From Sulfurospirillum sp964466465 (GTDB lineage Bacteria > Campylobacterota > Campylobacteria > Campylobacterales > Sulfurospirillaceae): DNA of 64,000 nt. Shown in pieces: positions 53,518 to 60,280 of this stretch; within the stretch, counting starts at the first letter, position 1, and each line of letters starts with the position of its first letter. The translations under genes were made by a program, and so were the position numbers. The DNA lies in the NCBI GenBank assembly GCA_964466465.1, contig CAYXNJ010000009.1, positions 1 to 64,000 on the forward strand. Reading direction: 5' to 3'. Under the pieces are notes generated by a model. That model made no database searches and was not told where the DNA came from. It saw nothing but the letters and a program-made list of their open reading frames with translations.

Positions 53518-53721
53518 GATGAACCCACTTTGTAACAAATTTATCACACAAATCATATAGGAGAAAGTATAAAAAGAGACTTAATGTATTTTAAAAAATT
53601 TCATTTAGTATAAAGTTTGCTTATCGGTAACACAAGCGTTTTAAAGCCTCCAAAAGTGCTACTAAATTCTTTAAATAAAACTTAGGTACAATAAAAGCAT
53701 TAAGAAAGATAAAGGATAGAG

Positions 53722-55014
53722 ATGTTATTTGAAAAGCTAGGCTTGATTGCGCCGTTACAAGAAGCAGTAACTGAACTTGGATATACGAAACCAACGCCTG
53801 TGCAAAGCAAGGTCATCCCCTTAGTTTTAGAGGGAAAAGATGTTATGGCAACGGCGCAAACGGGAACGGGTAAAACAGCGGCGTATGCACTTCCTCTTTT
53901 ACAGATTTTGAGCAAAAAAACACAAAAATCGACTACAAAGAAAGTCGTGCGTGCCCTTATTTTAGTGCCGACTCGTGAGTTGGCATCACAGGTTAATATG
54001 AATGTACAAGAGTATGGTAAAAACCTTGAGCTTACCATCGGTGCGATTTACGGTGGAGTGAAGTTCACGCCACAAGTGAAGAAGTTAGAAAAGGGCATTG
54101 ATGTTCTTATCGCAACTCCAGGAAGACTTTTAGAGCATATTAAACTAGACAATGTTGATCTTTCTCGTGTCGAGATGCTTGTGTTTGACGAGGCGGATCG
54201 CATTTTAGATATGGGCTTTTGGGAAGAGGTGGAGACACTGTTCTCTCTGCTTCCAAAAAAACGCCAAACCCTACTTTTTTCTGTTGGGCTTTCGAAGTCG
54301 GTGAAACGCCTCTCTGAGGTAAGTTTGAAAAAACCTATAACGGTGGCGATTAACAACCAAGGTGAGTTTGCTAAAAATGTACAACAAACCATCTATGTTG
54401 TCGATAAAGAGCGCAAATGCGAATTGCTCTCTTACATGATTGGTTCTCAAAACTGGCATCAGGTGTTGGTCTTTACGAAAACCAAACAGAGTGCCGATGA
54501 AGTGGGTGATTACCTCTCTAAAAGCGGGTTAAAAACACTTGTACTGCATGGCGATAAAGCGCACTCGAAGCGTTCTCAAGCGGTAAATGCGTTTAAAGAA
54601 AATGCCATTCGTGTTTTAGTAGCCACAGACATCGCTTCTCGTGGTTTAGACATCGAAGATCTTCCTCATGTCATTAACTATGAGCTTCCAGGTGATGCGG
54701 AAGACTACTTGCACAGAGCAGGCAGAACAGGGCGTGCAGGTAAAGAAGGACGTGCTATTTCACTTGTTTGTAAAGAAGAAAAAAACAAATTTAAAGAGAT
54801 TGAGAAAATCTTGAAATACACCATTAAAACTGAGTTTTACCCAGGTTTTGAAACCAAAGAGTGGTTAGAAAAAGAGGCGAAAAAAGGAACGATTAAAGCA
54901 AAAATCGAATATGAAAAAGCCAATAAAAAGAATCTTTCTACTAAAAAACACAGAGAAACCTTTAAAGAGGGTAAACTCAAAAAACAAGGTAAAACAAAAG
55001 GAATAAAAAAATGA
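53722..55014 (+). CDS. DEAD-box RNA helicase with altered motif III
   Basis: A 430-residue RhlE-like ATP-dependent RNA helicase for RNA remodelling. All core motifs are readable: Q motif (TKPTPVQSKVIP), Walker A ATAQTGTGKT, PTRELASQ, DEAD at 156-159 (VFDEADRILDMG), VLVATDIASRGLDI and HRAGRTGRAG. Motif III, normally SAT, reads SVG at residues 187-189 (bases 54280-54288). The C-terminal 60 residues are very Lys-rich, as in RNA-binding tails. The stop overlaps the start of the next gene by four bases (ATGA). Confidence 0.94.
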   Translation: MLFEKLGLIAPLQEAVTELGYTKPTPVQSKVIPLVLEGKDVMATAQTGTGKTAAYALPLLQILSKKTQKSTTKKVVRALILVPTRELASQVNMNVQEYGKNLELTIGAIYGGVKFTPQVKKLEKGIDVLIATPGRLLEHIKLDNVDLSRVEMLVFDEADRILDMGFWEEVETLFSLLPKKRQTLLFSVGLSKSVKRLSEVSLKKPITVAINNQGEFAKNVQQTIYVVDKERKCELLSYMIGSQNWHQVLVFTKTKQSADEVGDYLSKSGLKTLVLHGDKAHSKRSQAVNAFKENAIRVLVATDIASRGLDIEDLPHVINYELPGDAEDYLHRAGRTGRAGKEGRAISLVCKEEKNKFKEIEKILKYTIKTEFYPGFETKEWLEKEAKKGTIKAKIEYEKANKKNLSTKKHRETFKEGKLKKQGKTKGIKK

Positions 55015-55484
55015 TGATAGAGATGCAAAAACTGCACTATTTTAAAAATTTTATCGAACAAGAAGAGAATCCAATAGGAAAAAATCTCTATGTGATGGTA
55101 CTTGCTGTGGAAGCCTACTATGAATTTGTCGCAGAAATACTTATTCCTGGAACGTCTCGCAGTATGACACAGTTTAAGCTCTTAGAAGAGTTACGTTCTC
55201 TTAAAACCATCAATGAGCAAGAGTTTGTCATTATGAATGAGACGCGTAAGCTTAAAAATGAGCTAACACATCGTTTGGATTATCAGATTGATCTTACGTA
55301 CCTTTATGACTTTTGTAATAATTGTGCTGTTAAAGATAAAATCGTTCCAGTCAATAAAGAAGACCAACAAGAACTTGAAGATGCCCTTTTAGATGGGCTT
55401 CTTAAAAGCTATAAAATTGTCGATCTCAAACTTTACTCAAAAGTACGCAAAGAGCTTGAAAAGGTACATGGAGAGCAAAAGTGA
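55011..55484 (+). CDS. Conserved hypothetical protein
   Basis: A 157-residue soluble protein, mostly alpha-helical by composition, with no motif I recognise. Notable segments are LYVMVLAVEAYYEFVAEILI and FVIMNETRKLKNELTHRLD; the latter has a KLKNExTHR pattern rich in charge. It is locked between the helicase and the thioesterase by ATGA overlaps on both sides, so it should be made in fixed ratio with them. Whether it takes part in RNA metabolism is unknown. Confidence 0.78.
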   Translation: MMIEMQKLHYFKNFIEQEENPIGKNLYVMVLAVEAYYEFVAEILIPGTSRSMTQFKLLEELRSLKTINEQEFVIMNETRKLKNELTHRLDYQIDLTYLYDFCNNCAVKDKIVPVNKEDQQELEDALLDGLLKSYKIVDLKLYSKVRKELEKVHGEQK

Positions 55485-55984
55485 AGTTTAAAGTAACTGG
55501 TAAACAGCACATCTCTAAAAATTGTTTGGTATGCGGTATCGAAAATCCTTTTGGGTTAAAAACGAAGTTTTATGAATTGGAAAACAAAGAAGTCGTTGCT
55601 TATTTTACGCCCCATACATACCATCAGAGTTATCCAGGTATTTTGCATGGTGGAATTTCTGCAACCATCTTGGATGAAACCATAGGACGTGCGATTATGG
55701 CGCATTATGGACAAGAGAGCTTTGGAGTAACGATAGAACTTAACCTCAAATACAAAAAGCCTGTTCCTTTGGGTGTTGAGCTAAAAGTCATTGGACGTAT
55801 CGTAAGCGATAAAGGGCGTATTTTTGAAGGAACGGGTGAGCTCATACTTCCTGATGGTGAAGTTGCCGTGACCGCGTCAGGTCGCTATATGAAACGCAAT
55901 GTCACGCAAATTGTTGAAGATGATTTTATCGAAGATGAGTGGTTCCCAAGCGATGGAAAAGATAAAGATGAGATAGAACTGTAG
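55481..55984 (+). CDS. PaaI-type hotdog thioesterase
   Basis: A 167-residue hotdog-fold protein likely hydrolysing an acyl-CoA. The signature GILHGGISATILDETIG with the catalytic-type Asp/Glu is clear, followed by GVTIELNLKYKKPVPLGVEL. The N-terminus has NCLVCGIENPFGLK, a CxxC-containing segment seen in one subgroup of these proteins. The C-terminus is acidic. The start is GTG at 55481 overlapping the previous stop; recQ begins right after its TAG. Substrate unknown. Confidence 0.87.
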   Translation: MKFKVTGKQHISKNCLVCGIENPFGLKTKFYELENKEVVAYFTPHTYHQSYPGILHGGISATILDETIGRAIMAHYGQESFGVTIELNLKYKKPVPLGVELKVIGRIVSDKGRIFEGTGELILPDGEVAVTASGRYMKRNVTQIVEDDFIEDEWFPSDGKDKDEIEL

Positions 55985-57775
55985 GTGGATAAAAAATACC
56001 AACTCCTTCACAGTGTCTTCGGGCACCACCGTTTTAGAGCCAATCAAGAAGAAGCCGTCAATGCTATTCTAGCGCGCAAAGATGTGATGATGATCTTGCC
56101 TACGGGAGCGGGAAAGTCACTCTGTTATCAGCTTCCCTCCCTTGTGATGGATGGCATGAGCGTGGTGATCTCACCGCTTTTAGCTTTGATGCACGACCAA
56201 ATCACCGCACTCTCCGCCTTTGGCATTAAAGCGGCGATGATTTCTTCGATGCAATCTCCACAAGAAATCCAAGAGACCATGCAAGTGTGCCGAAAAGGTG
56301 AGCTCAAGCTCTTGTATGTTGCCCCTGAGCGCTTAAAAGGGGAGTCTTTTTTAAACTTCTTACAAACGCTTTGCCTTAATTTTTTTGTTATCGATGAAGC
56401 GCACTGTGTGAGTGAGTGGGGGCATGAATTTAGAGAAGATTACCGACAACTTTTTCGTCTTAAACACTACTTCCCAGAAACTCCTATTGCTGCATTTACG
56501 GCGACAGCGACGAAGATCGTTGAGCAAGACATTCTTCATCAGCTCAATCTCTCTACTCCGCTCATTGTTCGTGCAAAAGTGGAGCGCGATAATTTAACGA
56601 TCAAAGCAGAGTATCGCAATGCCAATGGTCGTGAGCAACTCCTAAATTTTTTAAGTGTCTTTCAAAATGAGAGTGGCATCATCTATACACTTAGCCGCAA
56701 AGAGACCGAAAGCTTGGCGCTGTTTTTAAATACGCACAACATCCGTTCACGCGCTTACCATGCAGGGCTTTCGACAGAAGAGAAAAATGAGACCTACCAC
56801 GCTTTTTTAAACGATGAAATCGACGTGGTTGTGGCAACCGTGGCATTTGGTATGGGCATCGATAAGAGCAATATTCGTTTCGTTGTGCACATGTCTTTGC
56901 CAAAAACCATCGAGAACTATTACCAAGAGATCGGTCGTGCAGGGCGCGATGGACTTCCTTCTTCGACCTTACTTCTCTTCTCTGCTTCGGATATTGTGGA
57001 GCACAAGCGCCGCATTAGCGAACAACCCGCTTCGGAGTACCAAAAAGTAGCCTATGAAAAACTAGATGCCATCGCTAAGTTTGCCTCGTCACAAGTATGC
57101 CGTCATCGACAAATCGCAACCTATTTTGATGACAAGATTATGCCCTGTATAAAGCGTTGCGATAACTGTGTGGATGGAGAGAAGCAGAGCATTGACATCT
57201 CGCATGAGGCGCTCAAGCTTTTATCATCCGTTTACCGCACAGGACAGCGTTTTGGTTTGCAATACGTCGTAGATGTTCTCATGGGTTCAAACAGTGAAAA
57301 GATAGAGCAAAATGGGCACCAAAGCCTCTCCGTTTTTGGCATCGGAAAAGATAAAACCAAAGCGCAATGGCTCAGCATTGGCGATAGACTTTTGGAGCTT
57401 GAAGCGCTTAAAGTAGGGGAATACCGTGTTGTAAGCCTCAGCGAATACGGCGCTCAAATCATCAAAGAGCGTTTAGCGGTAACCATCCATGCCAAACGTT
57501 TGGAAGAGCGTAAAAGAGCTTCTAAAAAAGTGACTAAAGCAGTTACGGGGGCTTATGAGCTTTCGACGTTTGAGCGTTTACGTGCCCTTCGTCTGGACAT
57601 TGCTAAAGAAAACAGCATTCCACCTTATGTTGTATTTAGTGACAAAACCCTCAAAGAGATGGCAGAAAAACTCCCACAAGATAAAGAGGCAATGCTCGAT
57701 ATTAGTGGGGTGGGTGAAGTGAAGTTTGAACGCTATGGTGAAGCTTTTTTAGAGCTATGTGCTAAACTTTCTTAA
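55985..57775 (+). CDS. recQ: ATP-dependent DNA helicase RecQ
   Basis: A 596-residue 3'-5' DNA helicase for recombination and fork repair. Motifs: Walker A LPTGAGKSLCYQLP, VVISPLLALMHDQ, DEAH box VIDEAHCVSEWGHEFREDYR, AFTATAT, GMGIDKSNIRFVVH and QEIGRAGRDG. The zinc-binding RQC region has CRHRQIATYF and CIKRCDNC (four Cys). The C-terminal HRDC domain is present (about residues 520-596). The start is GTG at 55985, immediately after the thioesterase stop. Confidence 0.95.
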   Translation: MDKKYQLLHSVFGHHRFRANQEEAVNAILARKDVMMILPTGAGKSLCYQLPSLVMDGMSVVISPLLALMHDQITALSAFGIKAAMISSMQSPQEIQETMQVCRKGELKLLYVAPERLKGESFLNFLQTLCLNFFVIDEAHCVSEWGHEFREDYRQLFRLKHYFPETPIAAFTATATKIVEQDILHQLNLSTPLIVRAKVERDNLTIKAEYRNANGREQLLNFLSVFQNESGIIYTLSRKETESLALFLNTHNIRSRAYHAGLSTEEKNETYHAFLNDEIDVVVATVAFGMGIDKSNIRFVVHMSLPKTIENYYQEIGRAGRDGLPSSTLLLFSASDIVEHKRRISEQPASEYQKVAYEKLDAIAKFASSQVCRHRQIATYFDDKIMPCIKRCDNCVDGEKQSIDISHEALKLLSSVYRTGQRFGLQYVVDVLMGSNSEKIEQNGHQSLSVFGIGKDKTKAQWLSIGDRLLELEALKVGEYRVVSLSEYGAQIIKERLAVTIHAKRLEERKRASKKVTKAVTGAYELSTFERLRALRLDIAKENSIPPYVVFSDKTLKEMAEKLPQDKEAMLDISGVGEVKFERYGEAFLELCAKLS

Positions 57776-57797
57776 CAAAGAGTGATAAAGGATAAAA

Positions 57798-57995
57798 ATG
57801 AGTGCAGGACAGAGTCGAAGCAACATTAAAAAAGGTGTGAAAGTACAGATCGTTTTAAAAGAAGACCAACGCAGTGGCAAGCTTACTGCTGGTATAGTAA
57901 AAGACATACTCACCAATTCCGCCAACCATCCTCATGGCATTAAAGTGCGTTTAGAGAGTGGTGAAGTAGGGCGTGTGAAAGAGATTATTCTCTAA
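57798..57995 (+). CDS. ywbE: YwbE family protein (DUF2196)
   Basis: A 65-residue basic protein with the YwbE pattern: GQSRSNIKKGVKVQIVLKED, GKLTAGIVKDILTNSANHPH and GIKVRLESGEVGRVKEI. The small beta-rich fold resembles nucleic-acid-binding SH3-like domains; the biological role is unknown. AAAGGATA precedes the ATG. It lies 22 bases after recQ and eight bases before the next gene, so it is part of the same transcript. Confidence 0.9.
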   Translation: MSAGQSRSNIKKGVKVQIVLKEDQRSGKLTAGIVKDILTNSANHPHGIKVRLESGEVGRVKEIIL

Positions 57996-58003
57996 GGACT
58001 TTT

Positions 58004-58591
58004 ATGAGTGAAATTTTTCAGAGTGAAGCATTCACCCTTTATGGCATACCTTTACTCATTGCTCTTGCACGCATTACCGATGTTAGCATTGGGACATTGC
58101 GCATTATCTTTGTTTCCAAAGGGCTTAGACTTTGGGCCCCAATTTTAGGCTTTTTTGAAGTAAGCATCTGGCTTATGGCGATTTCAAAGGTCATGGCAAA
58201 TTTGACCAATCCTATCAACTACATCGCCTATGCGCTTGGCTTTTCACTCGGCAATTACATTGGTATGTTTATTGAAAATCGTTTGGCACTTGGCATGGTG
58301 GTTGTACGTATCATTACTAAAAGAGATTCTCATGTGCTCGTTGCTGCTTTACGTGCGCTTCGCTACAGTGTTACGGTTGCTGATGCTGAGGGCAATACGG
58401 GTGCTGTGAATATCATCTTCACCGTTATCAAACGCTCTGACATTGAGCGTGTTCGAGAACTGATTGCAAAACATAATCCTCAGGCAGTTTATTCTATCGA
58501 AGATGTCAGACATGCGAGTGATCCTAGTTTTCCTTTAGAAGATAAAAAACGCTCTACATTTTCACAACTTTTTAGAGGTATGCGTAAATAA
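58004..58591 (+). CDS. UPF0316 membrane protein (DUF2179/DUF5698)
   Basis: A 195-residue inner-membrane protein. The N-terminal half has three or four hydrophobic segments with LARITDVSIGTLRIIFVSKG and FEVSIWLMAISKVM, the DUF5698 pattern; the C-terminal soluble part (VAALRALRYSVTVADAEGNT, VYSIEDVR) is a DUF2179 domain that in related proteins can bind nucleotides. Function is not established. It closes the recQ-ywbE transcript, and a 195-base region with two stem-loops follows. Confidence 0.88.
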   Translation: MSEIFQSEAFTLYGIPLLIALARITDVSIGTLRIIFVSKGLRLWAPILGFFEVSIWLMAISKVMANLTNPINYIAYALGFSLGNYIGMFIENRLALGMVVVRIITKRDSHVLVAALRALRYSVTVADAEGNTGAVNIIFTVIKRSDIERVRELIAKHNPQAVYSIEDVRHASDPSFPLEDKKRSTFSQLFRGMRK

Positions 58592-58628
58592 TTAATCTTG
58601 ACTTTTTTCGTCAGAAAAACAAATTTTA

Positions 58629-58676
58629 AGAGAAACTCTGATAGAGTCCTCTCTTTGATTTGCTTGCGGTCGCAAG
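58629..58676 (+). repeat. Two stem-loops upstream of the YeeE-TusA pair
   Basis: A 10 bp stem with a small internal loop (58629-58633 and 58635-58639 pairing with 58643-58654) and a short CTTGC/GCAAG hairpin (58663-58676). They lie in the 195-base gap between the UPF0316 gene and the YeeE gene; no gene was seen there. A leader element or terminator is possible. Confidence 0.4.
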
Positions 58677-58786
58677 AGTACATAATGCTCAAAAACACTC
58701 TTTTTGTTGCTACTTTTTAGCTTCTTCGCTAATTCCCCTCTATGTATTTCACAATCAAAACTCAACTTTTATTTTTAGGAGTTTTT

Positions 58787-59992
58787 ATGTCATGGTGGAG
58801 TGAATTTAAACAACACTATCTTATTAAGTTTTGGTCGCCGATTCCTGCGGTAATTGCGCTTGGAATTTTATCGACCTATTATTTTGGATTGCTCGGAACG
58901 TTTTGGGCAGTTACCGGTGAGTTTACCCGTTGGGGTGGGCATTTGGCTCAGCTTTTTGGTGCAAATCCTGCAGAGTGGACGTACCTTAAAATTCTTGGGT
59001 TTAAAGGAACTCCATGGGATCGCATCGATGGTGTGATGATCATTGGTATGTTTGGTGGTGCTTTGGCTGCTGCTCTTTGGGCGGATAATGTGAAGCTCCG
59101 TCTTCCTTCAACACGCATTCGTATTTTCCAAGCAGTTATTGGCGGTATGATCGCTGGCTTTGGTGCTCGTTTGGCAATGGGGTGTAACTTGGCAGCTTTC
59201 TTTACGGGTATTCCTCAGTTTTCACTTCATGCGTGGTTTTTTGCTGTAGCTACGGCTATCGGCTGTTTTGCAGGTGCTAAAGTGTCTATGTTACCGATGT
59301 TTCGTATTCCTTTGAAGATGAAAAAAGTCAGTGAAGCGACACCACTTGAGAAGAACAAACAGAGTGCAAAAATGAAGTTTATCATCGGAAGTATCGTTTT
59401 CTTTGCAGTGGCAATTACTGCGATTACACGAAGTTTTGATGCCCCAAAATTGGGCATGGCGATGCTCTTTGGTTTGGGCTTTGGTATCTGTATTGAGCGA
59501 GCGCAAGTGTGCTTTACATCTGCATTTCGCGATATGTGGATCACAGGGCGCGGATTACTCGCTAAAGCGATCATCTTAGGTATGGCAGTCAGTACCATTG
59601 GTATCTTTGCATTTGTTCAAACAGGGATGGAGCCAAAAATCATGTGGGCAGGTCCAAATGCGATTATCGGTGGTTTGATGTTTGGTTTTGGTATCGTTAT
59701 CGCAGGAGGATGTGAGACTGGTTGGATGTATAGAGCGATGGAAGGTCAAATTCACTTTTGGTGGGTTGGCATCGGTAACGTTCTTGGCTCACTGCTTTTA
59801 GCATTGTGTTGGGATGGCTTAGCACCAACATTGGTCAATGGTTATGAAAAAATCAATATGCTCAAAATGTTCGGAACCTATGGTGGTTTGTATGTGAACT
59901 ATGCCTTAATGGCACTCTCTTTTGCGCTGGTAGTCTGGTGGGAGCGACGTTTCCTTGCCAAAAAAAGCCAATATCAAAACAATCATCAATAA
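58787..59992 (+). CDS. YeeE/YedE family transporter (sulfur or selenium)
   Basis: A 401-residue inner-membrane protein with about nine to ten hydrophobic segments. Conserved Cys-containing loops are LAMGCNLAAFFTGI, CIERAQVCFTSAFRDMWITG and AGGCETGWMYRAMEG, as in thiosulfate importer TsuA (YeeE) and the YedE/FdhT group linked to selenium and formate dehydrogenase in Campylobacterota. The frame is open to 58742, but ATG 58787 with AGGAG upstream is preferred. The TusA-like partner follows 12 bases later, so the pair probably moves a sulfur or selenium species in and hands it to a carrier. Confidence 0.88.
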   Translation: MSWWSEFKQHYLIKFWSPIPAVIALGILSTYYFGLLGTFWAVTGEFTRWGGHLAQLFGANPAEWTYLKILGFKGTPWDRIDGVMIIGMFGGALAAALWADNVKLRLPSTRIRIFQAVIGGMIAGFGARLAMGCNLAAFFTGIPQFSLHAWFFAVATAIGCFAGAKVSMLPMFRIPLKMKKVSEATPLEKNKQSAKMKFIIGSIVFFAVAITAITRSFDAPKLGMAMLFGLGFGICIERAQVCFTSAFRDMWITGRGLLAKAIILGMAVSTIGIFAFVQTGMEPKIMWAGPNAIIGGLMFGFGIVIAGGCETGWMYRAMEGQIHFWWVGIGNVLGSLLLALCWDGLAPTLVNGYEKINMLKMFGTYGGLYVNYALMALSFALVVWWERRFLAKKSQYQNNHQ

Positions 59993-60004
59993 AAGGAAGA
60001 GGTT

Positions 60005-60241
60005 ATGAAAGAAGTTATCGTACCTGATTATTCACTCGATATGCGTGGTGAGCCGTGTCCGTACCCAGCGATTGCGACACTTGAGGCATTGCCTACACTT
60101 AAAAAAGGCGAGATTTTAGAGGTTATAAGCGATTGTCCTCAGTCGATTAATAACATTCCTCATGATGCAAAAAACTATGGTTATACGGTTTTAGAGATTA
60201 TTCAAGATGGACCAACCATTCGGTATCTCATTAAAAAATAA
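60005..60241 (+). CDS. TusA/SirA-like sulfur carrier
   Basis: A 78-residue protein of the TusA family. The conserved CPxP motif with the persulfide-forming Cys is in LDMRGEPCPYPAIATLEALP; VISDCPQSINNIPHDAKNYG supplies a second Cys. AAGGAAGAGG precedes the ATG. Coupled to the YeeE/YedE transporter, it resembles E. coli TsuB (YeeD) or C. jejuni FdhU. A strong hairpin follows that also ends the convergent protease gene. Confidence 0.92.
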   Translation: MKEVIVPDYSLDMRGEPCPYPAIATLEALPTLKKGEILEVISDCPQSINNIPHDAKNYGYTVLEIIQDGPTIRYLIKK

Positions 60242-60242
60242 C

Positions 60243-60280
60243 AAGAGTTTCTAGGGCTTTTTTGCCCTAGAAACGCTCTT
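60243..60280. terminator. Bidirectional terminator between the TusA-like and protease genes
   Basis: A 15 bp stem (AAGAG plus TTTCTAGGGC pairing with GCCCTAGAAA plus CTCTT, CG bulge) and a six-T loop. On the minus strand a TTATTTTTT run follows. It overlaps the last bases of the protease gene. Confidence 0.8.
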
